DNA of 64,000 nt from Terrabacter sp040702505. GTDB taxonomy: Bacteria; Actinomycetota; Actinomycetes; Actinomycetales; Dermatophilaceae. The notes beneath the pieces were generated by a model, which did no database searches, had not been told where the DNA came from, and saw only the letters and a program-made list of their open reading frames with translations. The stretch lies in assembly GCF_040702505.1 (NCBI RefSeq), contig NZ_JBFBLC010000002.1, forward strand, positions 248,001 to 312,000, written 5' to 3'. This document shows, in pieces, positions 24,881 through 32,189 of this stretch. A program made the position numbers and the translations under genes. The stretch's first letter is position 1. Each line of letters starts with the position of its first letter.

Positions 24881-26448
24881 GACTGCGCCGCCGCCGCACG
24901 CTTGCGGGCGCGGTGCTCGGATGCCCGGTGGTCGTCGGTCACCTCGGGCATCGGGCCGTCCGCGGCCGGGACGCCGCGCGGCCCGTCCGGCCCGAACACG
25001 TACCGAGGCTCCGGGAAGACGTAGAGGAGGACGACGTAGGCGACAGCCGCCACGCCGATGGCAACGACGAGGCTGAGGTCGACGCCGCCGGCGACATCGC
25101 GGAACGGCCCCTGGATCAGCGGCGGGTAGTTCGCGAAGAGCAGGCCCAGGACGGCTGCGGGAATCCAGGCCGCCATGCCGCGCCAGTTCGTGCCGGCGTG
25201 GAACCAGTACGCGCCGCCGAGCCGGCCCTGGTTGAAGACCTGCAGGTCGCCCTCGCGGTAGTAGCCGCGCCGCACGACGTAGCCGATCGTCATGATCACC
25301 ATCCACGGCGTCGTGCAGATGACGATGGCGCCGATGAACGCGTTGACGCTCGCGATGAGGTCGAAGGCCAGACGCCCGACGAGGATGAAGACGAAGGCCA
25401 GCGAGCCGATGAAGAGCGATGCCTGCACGCGGGAGAGGCGCGGGAAGACCGACGAGAAGTCCAGCCCGGTGCCGTAGAGCGACGTGATGCCGGTCGACAG
25501 GCCTCCGAGGAAGGCGACGACGATGAGCAGGACGGCATACCAGGCGGGCGAGGCGTTGATGAGGGCGACGACGTAGTCGGCGTTGCCGGCGACGAGCGTG
25601 GCCGTGACGACACCGAAGAGGAACGGCACGAGCGTCATGAGCTGCGCGGCGAAGGTGGCGCCGAGCAGGCGCGCGGCCGAGGTCGCCTTGGGGATGTAGC
25701 GCGACCAGTCGCCGAGGAAGGCGCCGAACGAGATCGGGTTGCCCATGACGATGAGCGCCGAGAGCACGAACGTCGGCCAGAACGAGCCGAGGGCGTATGC
25801 CTTGGCGCCCGGGTCGTAGCCGAGGTCGACCTTGCCGCTGTAGGCGAAGGCGCCCAGCAGGATCAGCACGGTGTTGCCGAAGACGACGATCTTGTTGACC
25901 AGGAGCATGAACGCGTAGCCGTAGATCACGACGACGATGACGATGGCACCCAGGACGGCATACACGATGCCGCGCAGCAGGTCCGAGTCCGAGATGCCGG
26001 TGAGGCGGACGAGGGCGCCCACGACGGCGTCGCCGCTGACCCACACCGAGATGGAGTAGAACGCGATCGCCGTCAGCAGGGACAGGAACGATCCGACGAT
26101 GCGCCCGCGCACTCCGAAGTGGGCACCGGAGCTCACGGCGTTGTTGGTGCCGGTCAGTGGGCCGAAGAGGCCCATGGGCATGAGGAACAGCGCGCCCACG
26201 ACGACACCCACCACGGTCGCCGCGACCGCCTGCCAGAGGGAGAGGCCGAGCAGCACCGGGAACGTGCCGAGGATGATCGTGGCGAACGTGTTGGCGCCGC
26301 CGAACTGGATCCGGAACAGGTCGAGCGGGCGAGAGTGCCGGTGCTCGGCCGGAATGGTGTCGATGCCGTGCTGCTCCACCTCGGTGATGCGTGGCCGGGC
26401 GGCTGCCGACGTCGCGCCGGGCGGCAGATCGTGCTGGTGGTCGCTCAT
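24877..26448 (-). CDS. NCS1-family permease (cytosine/purine/hydantoin type)
   Basis: The 523-residue protein has about 12 membrane helices and the NCS1 pattern: a polar N-terminus, GGANTFATIILGTFPVLLG in helix 1, NPISFGAFLGDWSRYIPK between helices, and NAFIGAIVICTTPWMVI. Known members import nucleobases, allantoin, hydantoins or thiamine with Na+ or H+. Here it heads an operon with a ureohydrolase, so a guanidino or ureido compound is a fair guess. The ATG at 26448 has AGAGGAAG upstream. The promoter (TTGCAT-N18-TAGCCT) overlaps an inverted-repeat operator, implying control with the divergent hydrolase-regulator pair. Confidence 0.88.
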   Translation of the reverse strand: MSDHQHDLPPGATSAAARPRITEVEQHGIDTIPAEHRHSRPLDLFRIQFGGANTFATIILGTFPVLLGLSLWQAVAATVVGVVVGALFLMPMGLFGPLTGTNNAVSSGAHFGVRGRIVGSFLSLLTAIAFYSISVWVSGDAVVGALVRLTGISDSDLLRGIVYAVLGAIVIVVVIYGYAFMLLVNKIVVFGNTVLILLGAFAYSGKVDLGYDPGAKAYALGSFWPTFVLSALIVMGNPISFGAFLGDWSRYIPKATSAARLLGATFAAQLMTLVPFLFGVVTATLVAGNADYVVALINASPAWYAVLLIVVAFLGGLSTGITSLYGTGLDFSSVFPRLSRVQASLFIGSLAFVFILVGRLAFDLIASVNAFIGAIVICTTPWMVIMTIGYVVRRGYYREGDLQVFNQGRLGGAYWFHAGTNWRGMAAWIPAAVLGLLFANYPPLIQGPFRDVAGGVDLSLVVAIGVAAVAYVVLLYVFPEPRYVFGPDGPRGVPAADGPMPEVTDDHRASEHRARKRAAAAQS

Positions 26449-26495
26449 GAGGACTTCCTCTCCCGAGGCGCATCGTTGCGCCGTGAACGCGCCCG

Positions 26496-26525
26496 AGGCT
26501 AGCGAGCAAGTTGCATGAGATGCAA
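26496..26525 (-). promoter_or_regulatory. Promoter of the NCS1-ureohydrolase operon
   Basis: On the minus strand, TTGCAT (26520-26525) and TAGCCT (26496-26501) are spaced 18 nt apart. The -35 box is one arm of the adjoining operator. Confidence 0.5.
26511..26525. promoter_or_regulatory. Inverted-repeat operator of the divergent catabolic locus
   Basis: TTGCAT-GAG-ATGCAA has perfect 6-bp arms with a 3-nt centre. It covers the -35 box of the leftward promoter and directly abuts the -10-like box of the rightward gene. Binding there would block both directions. The XRE-cupin protein encoded at 27264 is the obvious candidate ligand-sensing repressor. Confidence 0.6.
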
Positions 26526-26531
26526 TAGTTG
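26526..26531 (+). promoter_or_regulatory. -10-like hexamer of the cyclase-family gene
   Basis: TAGTTG lies 6 nt before the ATG at 26538, matching the leaderless spacing, though the final base is G instead of T. Confidence 0.4.
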
Positions 26532-26537
26532 TTTCCC

Positions 26538-27221
26538 ATGAGGATCACTCGCGTGGTGGACCTGTCGGTCACCGTCGGACCCGGCACCGTCGTCTACCCC
26601 GGAGACCCGGAGCCGCGGCTCACCCCGCACTCGACGATCGAGCGTGACGGCTTCAACCTGCTCTCGGTGGCGATGGGCTCGCAGACCGGAACCCACGTCG
26701 ACGCGCCCTTCCACTTCGACGAGGACACGCCACGCATCGACGAGCTGCCGCTGGAGCGCTTCTTCGGCCCGGCGGTGGTCGTCGACGCCACCGGCCTCGG
26801 CGAGCGCGGACGCATCACGTGGGACCAGCACATCGAGCCCGTAGCTGCGCTCCTGCGACCCGGAACCATCGTGCTGCTGCGCACCGACTGGTCCGCGCAC
26901 TACGGGACCCCGGCCTACTTCGAACACCCCTACCTCGACGCCGACGCTGCACGCCGCATCCTGGCCTCCGGGGTGCGCACGATCTGCATCGACGCGATCA
27001 ACCTGGATGAGACCCCGGACGACGAACACCCCGGCGAGGGCTTCCCGGTGCATCACTTGATCGCCGAGGCCGGCGGCGTGATCGGGGAGAACTTCCGCAA
27101 CCTGGGGGCGATCGACTGGCCCGACCCGGTGGTCTCGTGCTTCCCGATCGCGCTCGAGTCGGCCGACGGGGCACCCGTGCGTGCCGTGGCCCTGCAGGTC
27201 GAGGTCGAAGCAGCCAACTAG
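26538..27221 (+). CDS. Cyclase-family metal-dependent hydrolase (kynurenine-formamidase-like)
   Basis: The 227-residue protein has the family metal motif in SQTGTHVDAPFHF (H-x-D-x-P-x-H), the DLSVTVGPGTVVYPGDPEP opening and the FPVHHLIAEAGGVIGEN block. Members hydrolyse amide bonds, for example N-formylkynurenine, isatin or cyclic amides. No tryptophan-catabolism genes are nearby. The divergent permease and ureohydrolase suggest a cyclic amide or formamide related to a guanidino compound, which is inference. The ATG at 26538 follows a -10-like box by 6 nt. The XRE-cupin regulator lies 42 nt downstream. Confidence 0.85.
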   Translation: MRITRVVDLSVTVGPGTVVYPGDPEPRLTPHSTIERDGFNLLSVAMGSQTGTHVDAPFHFDEDTPRIDELPLERFFGPAVVVDATGLGERGRITWDQHIEPVAALLRPGTIVLLRTDWSAHYGTPAYFEHPYLDADAARRILASGVRTICIDAINLDETPDDEHPGEGFPVHHLIAEAGGVIGENFRNLGAIDWPDPVVSCFPIALESADGAPVRAVALQVEVEAAN

Positions 27222-27263
27222 TCTGGCTCGCAAATCACACCCACCGAGCTGTAGAGGAGCGCG

Positions 27264-27851
27264 ATGCGGCCGCTACCCATCTCGCCCACTGCCGACGGCG
27301 CCCGGCTCGGCGCCCGCCTACGTGCCGCCCGCAAGGCACACGGCTACACCCTCGAGCAGCTGGCGACGGCGGCCGGCCTGACCAAGGGCTTCCTCAGCCG
27401 TGTGGAAAGGGACGAGACCTCCCTCAGCGTCACCTCGCTGGTCACCCTCTGCGAGGTGATCAGCATCAACCCCGGCTCCCTCTTCACCGCCCCCGACGTC
27501 GAGCTCGTCCGGGGCGACTCGGCACCGGCCATCAACCTCGGTGGCACCGGCGTCAGCGAGAAGCTCATGACGCCCAGGGGCCAGCCCCGAGTCCAGGTTG
27601 TGCACACCAGCGCCGAACCGGGCGCGACCGGCGGTCCCGAGCTCTACACGATCAACTGCGAGATCGAGATCGTCTACGTCATCAAGGGCACGATCGACGT
27701 CGTCTTCGCCGACCGGCGCGAGCGGCTCACGGCGGGCGACGCTCTCACCCTGCGCGGCACGGAACCGCACACGTGGGAGAACCCGAGTGCCTCGCGTGGC
27801 GCCGAGGTCATCTGGGTGCTGACCCCTGCCCCCTGGAGCGGTAGCAGCTAG
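27264..27851 (+). CDS. XRE-family regulator with C-terminal cupin sensor domain
   Basis: This 195-residue regulator has an N-terminal helix-turn-helix (about residues 14-68: ARLRAARKAHGYTLEQLATA, then GLTKGFLSRVERDETSLSV). A cupin barrel (about residues 115-190, with the late strand ALTLRGTEPHTWEN) follows. This is the PuuR/SutR-like arrangement, in which the cupin binds a small catabolite and releases repression. AGAGGAGC sits 4 nt before the ATG. It probably binds the TTGCAT-N3-ATGCAA operator at 26511 and controls the divergent permease operon and its own operon. Confidence 0.88.
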   Translation: MRPLPISPTADGARLGARLRAARKAHGYTLEQLATAAGLTKGFLSRVERDETSLSVTSLVTLCEVISINPGSLFTAPDVELVRGDSAPAINLGGTGVSEKLMTPRGQPRVQVVHTSAEPGATGGPELYTINCEIEIVYVIKGTIDVVFADRRERLTAGDALTLRGTEPHTWENPSASRGAEVIWVLTPAPWSGSS

Positions 27852-28006
27852 TCCTGGTGGTCGACGGTGAGGCGGGTGGCCTCGCCCCTAGCCACCACGA
27901 ATCGGCCGAAGGGTGTGCCCCGCGGATCCGCGGGAGGCCGCGCTGGCACTGCCCAGCGAAGCTGCGGGCAGCAGGAACCAGTGCCGGTCAACGCAGTCGA
28001 GACAGC

Positions 28007-28049
28007 GCGACGCCCACGCCGGGACCGTGGGTCCCAACGTGGGCGTCGC
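28007..28049. terminator. Strong terminator between the regulator and glnA1
   Basis: A 12-bp perfect stem (GCGACGCCCACG against CGTGGGCGTCGC) has an inner GGGACC/GGTCCC stem. It lies between the convergent XRE and glnA1 genes and could serve both. Confidence 0.8.
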
Positions 28050-28068
28050 ATCGACTCGGCTTCGCTGC

Positions 28069-28127
28069 GTCAGATGTCACTGAACCCTTCGTTCGACATC
28101 TGACACCGCTTCGCTCCGTCAGATGTC
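28069..28127. repeat. Alternating 10-mer hairpins overlapping the glnA1 stop
   Basis: GTCAGATGTC (28069-28078), GACATCTGAC (28095-28104) and GTCAGATGTC (28118-28127) alternate in orientation. The middle copy can pair perfectly with either neighbour, giving two mutually exclusive 10-bp hairpins. The right-hand copy contains the glnA1 stop codon. The outer copies belong to a 22-nt direct repeat (28057-28078 and 28106-28127) with 20 of 22 identical bases. Confidence 0.85.
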
Positions 28128-29543
28128 GAAGTACATCTCGAACTCGTGCGGGTGCGGGCGGAAGCGGATCGGGTCCACCTCGTTCTTGCGCTTGTAGTCG
28201 ATCCACGCCTCGATGAGATCCTCGGTGAACACGTCGCCCTCGAGGAGGTACTCGTGGTCGGCCTCGAGCGCGTCGAGCACGGCCGGCAGTGAGCCGGGCA
28301 CCTGCTGGATCGCGGCGTGCTCCTCGGGCGGCAGCTCGTAGAGGTCCTTGTCCACGGGCTCCGGCGGCTCGATGCGGTTCCTGATGCCGTCGAGGCCGGC
28401 CATCAGCTGCGCGGCGAAGCACAGGTACGGGTTGGCCGACGGGTCCGGCACGCGGAACTCGATGCGCTTGGCCTTGGGCGAGGTGCCCGTGATCGGGATG
28501 CGCACGCAGGCCGAGCGGTTGCGGGCTGAGTAGACCAGGTTGACCGGAGCCTCGTAGCCCGGGACCAGGCGGTGGTAGGAGTTCACCGTCGGGTTCGTGA
28601 ACGCCAGCAGCGAGGGGGCGTGCTTGAGCAGGCCGCCGATGTACCAGCGCGCGATGTCGGACAGGCCGCCGTAGCCGCGCTCGTCGTAGAAGAGCGGCTC
28701 GCCGTCCTTCCACAGCGACTGGTGCGTGTGCATGCCCGAGCCGTTGTCACCGAAGAGGGGCTTGGGCATGAACGTCGCGGTGTGCCCCTGGCGCCAGGCG
28801 GAGTTCTTGACGACGTACTTGAACTTCATCAGGTCGTCGCCGGAGTGCAGCAGCGTGTTGAAGCGGTAGTTGATCTCCATCTGGCCCGCGGTGCCGACCT
28901 CGTGGTGGCTGCGCTCGACGTTGAGACCGACCTCCTTGAGCTCGAGGCAGATCTTGTCGCGGAAGTCCGCGAAGTGGTCGACGGGGGAGACGGGGAAGTA
29001 GCCGCCCTTGTAGCGGGTCTTGTAGCCCTTGTTGCCACCCTCCTCCTCGCGACCGGTGTTCCACGCGGCCTCGACGGAGTCGATGAAGTAGTAGCCGGCG
29101 TTCTGCTTCGTCTCGAAGCGCACGTCGTCGAAGACGTAGAACTCGGCCTCGGCGCCGAAGTAGGCGGTGTCGGCGATGCCGGTGGACTTGAGGTACTCCT
29201 CGGCCTTGCTCGCGATGTTGCGGGGGTCGCGGCTGTAGCGCTCGTCCGTGAAGGGGTCGAGGATCGAGAAGTTCATGACCAGCGTCTTCTCGGCGCGGTA
29301 CGGGTCGACGAACGCGGTCGCGGGGTCCGGCACGAGCTTCATGTCCGACTCGTGGATCGCCTGGAAGCCGCGGATCGAGGACCCGTCGAACATCTGGCCC
29401 ACGGTGAAGAAGTCCTCGTCGACCGACTCAGCCGGCACGTTGAAGTGCTGCATGACACCGGGCAGATCGCAGAACCGAATGTCGACGAACTTGACGTCCT
29501 CGTCCTTGATGAACGCGAGGACCTCATCGGCTGAGCTGAACAT
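28119..29543 (-). CDS. glnA: Type I glutamine synthetase GlnA1
   Basis: The 474-residue main ammonia-assimilating enzyme forms a cytoplasmic dodecamer. Recognisable blocks include MFDGSSIRGFQAIHESDM, AEAEFYVFDDVRF, NVERSHHEVGTAGQMEINYRF, the ATP-site FMPKPLFGDNGSGMHTH and SARNRSACVRIP. Tyrosine about 402 in KDLYELPPEE is the adenylylation site used by GlnE, encoded at 5.0-8.1 kb. The ATG has AGGAGG 6 nt upstream. A -10 box (29635-29640) and a four-half-site GlnR box (29651-29688) show nitrogen control of transcription. The 3' end carries an unusual set of alternating hairpins and a strong terminator beyond. Confidence 0.97.
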   Translation of the reverse strand: MFSSADEVLAFIKDEDVKFVDIRFCDLPGVMQHFNVPAESVDEDFFTVGQMFDGSSIRGFQAIHESDMKLVPDPATAFVDPYRAEKTLVMNFSILDPFTDERYSRDPRNIASKAEEYLKSTGIADTAYFGAEAEFYVFDDVRFETKQNAGYYFIDSVEAAWNTGREEEGGNKGYKTRYKGGYFPVSPVDHFADFRDKICLELKEVGLNVERSHHEVGTAGQMEINYRFNTLLHSGDDLMKFKYVVKNSAWRQGHTATFMPKPLFGDNGSGMHTHQSLWKDGEPLFYDERGYGGLSDIARWYIGGLLKHAPSLLAFTNPTVNSYHRLVPGYEAPVNLVYSARNRSACVRIPITGTSPKAKRIEFRVPDPSANPYLCFAAQLMAGLDGIRNRIEPPEPVDKDLYELPPEEHAAIQQVPGSLPAVLDALEADHEYLLEGDVFTEDLIEAWIDYKRKNEVDPIRFRPHPHEFEMYFDI

Positions 29544-29634
29544 CCAACCTCCTGAAATGGGGCGAGGTCGCACCTCTGGATCCGGCCGCGGGGGAGCGGC
29601 GGGCATGGAGGACGGCCCCGTGCTGTCGGTCTCG

Positions 29635-29640
29635 ACCTTA
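29635..29640 (-). promoter_or_regulatory. -10 hexamer of glnA1
   Basis: TAAGGT on the minus strand lies 10 nt downstream of the GlnR box and implies a leader of about 85 nt before the AGGAGG ribosome-binding site. Confidence 0.55.
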
Positions 29641-29650
29641 CCGAGTGCCG

Positions 29651-29688
29651 ATTTCTCGGCCATGACCCCGATGTTTCGCCGGTGTTAC
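29651..29688 (-). promoter_or_regulatory. GlnR box upstream of glnA1
   Basis: On the minus strand the order is GTAAC-N6-GAAAC-N6-GTCAT-N6-GAAAT, which fits the actinobacterial GlnR consensus gTnAc-n6-GaAAc repeated twice at exact 11-bp steps. Its position over the -35 region of the -10 box at 29635 fits transcriptional control by GlnR, the OmpR-type nitrogen regulator, which is not encoded in the window. Confidence 0.85.
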
Positions 29689-29730
29689 GGCGGCTCCGGG
29701 CCGGGTGAGGGGCGGTGCGCCGCCGAGCCG

Positions 29731-29736
29731 TACGCT
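29731..29736 (+). promoter_or_regulatory. -10 hexamer of the RDD gene (leaderless)
   Basis: TACGCT lies 6 nt before the GTG at 29743. Confidence 0.6.
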
Positions 29737-29742
29737 GGACCC

Positions 29743-30228
29743 GTGGTGGACCGCAAGGACATGGGCTCGTGGCTGCAGGGCCCGCGAGCACGCACGACCC
29801 CTGACGAGGACTACCGAGGCAAGGACCTCGGCCTACCGCGGATGGGCCCGGGCTCGATCGCCGGTTTCGGCATCCGTCTGGTCGGGGTGCTCATCGACTG
29901 GGCCATCGCCTCGGTGATCGCCCGGGGACTGTTCGGGGTGCCGCTGCCCTTCTCGCAGCCGCCTGCCTCGGGCTCGCAGAGCTTCGTCGTGCTGGGCGTG
30001 TTCGCCGTGATGCACCTGCTGCTCGTCGGCACGGTGGGCTTCACGATCGGGCACCGCATCATGGGCCTACAGGTGCGCTCGCTCGGCGGCATCGGGCGCG
30101 TCCTGCCGGTGCAGGCGATCACGCGCACGATCCTGCTTTGCGTCTTCATCCCGGCCGTGATCTGGGACCGTGACGGGCGAGGCCTGCACGACAAGGTGCC
30201 CGGCACCGTCATCGTGCGCCTGCGCTGA
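29743..30228 (+). CDS. RDD family membrane protein
   Basis: The 161-residue protein has three predicted membrane helices and the RDD signature: GFGIRLVGVLIDWAIA in the first helix, GFTIGHRIMGLQVRSLGG, and the WDRDGRGLHDKVPGTVIV end. RDD proteins are small membrane proteins with sodium-antiport or uncharacterised roles. The GTG start is fixed by the TACGCT box 6 nt upstream. The position between glnA1 and the DUF4191 gene matches M. tuberculosis Rv2219A from memory. The gene is convergent with the DUF4191 gene and shares a terminator with it. Confidence 0.85.
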   Translation: MVDRKDMGSWLQGPRARTTPDEDYRGKDLGLPRMGPGSIAGFGIRLVGVLIDWAIASVIARGLFGVPLPFSQPPASGSQSFVVLGVFAVMHLLLVGTVGFTIGHRIMGLQVRSLGGIGRVLPVQAITRTILLCVFIPAVIWDRDGRGLHDKVPGTVIVRLR

Positions 30229-30240
30229 CAGAGCACGTAT

Positions 30241-30278
30241 GCGGAAGGGCCGGCTCCTCGGGGAGCCGGCCCTTCCGC
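30241..30278. terminator. Bidirectional terminator between RDD and DUF4191 genes
   Basis: A perfect 17-bp stem (GCGGAAGGGCCGGCTCC against its complement, loop TCGG) lies 12 nt after the RDD stop and 10 nt after the convergent DUF4191 stop. Confidence 0.9.
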
Positions 30279-30288
30279 ACATGTCAGG

Positions 30289-31020
30289 TCACTTGCCGCG
30301 CAGGGCCCTGCGGTCCATGCGGGCGCGGGTCGGGTCGACGCCCGGGGGCAGCGGTGCGCGCATCCCGCCGAGGGCCTTGAGGCGCTTGTTGACCATCGCC
30401 ATCTCGTCCTTGGTGATCTGGGGCTTGAGCCGCTGCACCTTGCTCGCGAGCTTGGGCAGGGGCACCTCGTTGTCACCGGATCCGACGCGGAGCGTCGTCA
30501 CCGGGACGCCCGGGGCGACGCGCTCGACGCGCTTCTTCTCGGCGGCCAGCAGCTTCTGCACGCGACCGGTCGGGCCCTCACCGACGAGCACGACACCGGG
30601 CCGGCCGAGCGCGCGGTAGACCATGGCGGCGGAGTTGATGTCGCCCGGACGGGCGACGTCGGCGGCGACCGGCTCGCGGTCGGTGTACCAGCCGCGGCGG
30701 ATCGAGGTGAGCGCCGCACCTGCGGCGCCGGCCTGGCCCTCGATCTGGCTGTAGGCGGCACGCTCGGCCCGGCGGCTCATGATGATCGTGGCGGCGAGGA
30801 TGCCGAAGAGCACGCCGAAGATGCCGAAGATCCACGGCAGCTTGACGACGAAGCCGACGATGAGGAGCACCCCGAAGACCACGAGGAACGCCAGCAGCAT
30901 GAACCAGCCGATGGCCGGGTCAGCCTGCTTGGAGATCCGGTAGACGTCACGGATCTGGGAGAGCCGTCCCTGCTTCTTCTCCGGCGAGCTCGCGTCGCCG
31001 TCCTTGTTGTTGCGTGCCAT
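30289..31020 (-). CDS. DUF4191 family membrane protein
   Basis: The 243-residue protein has a charged N-terminus, two adjacent membrane helices (about residues 40-60 and 62-82) and a soluble C-terminal domain with the block RPGVVLVGEGPTGRVQKLLA. This matches the actinobacterial DUF4191 family, which is nearly always encoded next to lipA; its function is unknown. The start lies 5 nt after the lipA stop, so the two are co-transcribed. The constant link with lipA hints at a role tied to lipoylation or membrane integrity. Confidence 0.85.
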   Translation of the reverse strand: MARNNKDGDASSPEKKQGRLSQIRDVYRISKQADPAIGWFMLLAFLVVFGVLLIVGFVVKLPWIFGIFGVLFGILAATIIMSRRAERAAYSQIEGQAGAAGAALTSIRRGWYTDREPVAADVARPGDINSAAMVYRALGRPGVVLVGEGPTGRVQKLLAAEKKRVERVAPGVPVTTLRVGSGDNEVPLPKLASKVQRLKPQITKDEMAMVNKRLKALGGMRAPLPPGVDPTRARMDRRALRGK

Positions 31021-31025
31021 GGTGC

Positions 31026-32051
31026 TCAGGATACGGCGGTCTGGGAGCGCGCCACCAACGACGCCGCCTCCTGGCGGGCGGGGGAGCCGGCGGCCTCGGC
31101 GAGGTGCGAGAGGTGCTCGGGGATCTCGCGGCCCCACTTGCGCATCGCGGTCGCCCACAGGCGCCCGGCGCGGTACGACGAGCGCACCAGCGGGCCCGCC
31201 ATGACGCCCTTGAAGCCCATCTGCTCGGCCACCTCGGACCAGTGCACGAACTCCTCCGGCTTGACCCAGCGGTCGATCGGGTGGTGCAGCTTGGAGGGGC
31301 GGAGGTACTGGGTGATCGTGAGGATGTCGCAGCCGGCGTCGTGCAGGTCGCGGATGGCCTCCTCGATCTCGACGTCGGTCTCGCCCATGCCGAGGATGAG
31401 GTTGCTCTTGGTGACGAGCTGCGCCTCGCGCGCCATCGTCAGGACCTGGAGCGACTTGTCGTAGGTGAAGGCCGGGCGGATGCGCTTGAAGATGCGCGGC
31501 ACCGTCTCGAGGTTGTGCGCGAAGACCTCGGGCCGGGCGTCGAAGACCTGGCCGACGAGCTCGGGCTTGGCCCCGAAGTCGGGCGGCAGGATCTCGACGC
31601 CGGTGTTGGGGTTGAGCAGGTGGATCTGGCGGATCGTCTCGGCGTAGAGGCCCGCCGCGCCGTCGGGCTGGTCGTCGCGGGCGACGCCGGTGACGGTCGA
31701 GTAGCGCAGGCCCATCTGGCGCACCGACTCGGCGACGCGCCGCGGCTCGTCGAGGTCGAGCGCGGTGGGACGGCCCGTGGCGATGTCGCAGAAGTCGCAG
31801 CGCCGGGTGCAGACGTCACCCCCGATGAGGAAGGTCGCCTCCTTGTCCTCCCAGCACTCGAAGATATTGGGACAGCCGGCCTCCTGGCACACCGTGTGCA
31901 GGCCCTCGCTCTTGACCATCGAGTGCAGGGCGGTGTACTCCGGGCCCATCTTGGCGGTCGTCCGGATCCAGGACGGCTTGCGCTCGATGGGGGTCTCGGC
32001 GTTGCGCGCCTCGACGCGCAGCAGACGACGGCCGTCGGGAACGACAGACAC
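31026..32051 (-). CDS. lipA: Lipoyl synthase (LipA)
   Basis: The 341-residue radical SAM enzyme inserts two sulfurs into octanoyl groups on lipoyl domains. Both [4Fe-4S] sites are intact: the auxiliary cluster C55, C60, C66 (C-x4-C-x5-C) and the radical SAM cluster C81, C85, C88 (C-x3-C-x2-C). Other family blocks are HNLETVP, GMGE and SSYRAG near the C-terminus. The GTG at 32051 has TAGGAG 7 nt upstream. Usually it follows lipB directly; here two ABC transporter genes and a terminator lie between. Targets in this window include the two lipoyl domains of SucB. Confidence 0.96.
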   Translation of the reverse strand: MSVVPDGRRLLRVEARNAETPIERKPSWIRTTAKMGPEYTALHSMVKSEGLHTVCQEAGCPNIFECWEDKEATFLIGGDVCTRRCDFCDIATGRPTALDLDEPRRVAESVRQMGLRYSTVTGVARDDQPDGAAGLYAETIRQIHLLNPNTGVEILPPDFGAKPELVGQVFDARPEVFAHNLETVPRIFKRIRPAFTYDKSLQVLTMAREAQLVTKSNLILGMGETDVEIEEAIRDLHDAGCDILTITQYLRPSKLHHPIDRWVKPEEFVHWSEVAEQMGFKGVMAGPLVRSSYRAGRLWATAMRKWGREIPEHLSHLAEAAGSPARQEAASLVARSQTAVS

Positions 32052-32137
32052 ACGGGCTCCTAGGTGGGTTTGGCTGCTCCGCACAGGTTACGCCCACCTG
32101 CCGACAACCCTGGACAGCCCGGGTGCGCTCCCGAGGT

Positions 32138-32179
32138 CGGCGACACGGCATACGAAAAGGGTCGTATGCCGTGTCGCCG
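32138..32179 (-). terminator. Terminator after the ABC pair, built on the GGCATACG motif
   Basis: An 18-bp perfect stem (core CGACACGGCATACGA, loop AAAGGG) follows the ABC permease stop by 10 nt and insulates lipA from it. Each arm contains one copy of the recurrent GGCATAC/GTATGCC motif. Confidence 0.85.
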
Positions 32180-32189
32180 GGTGACCGGG

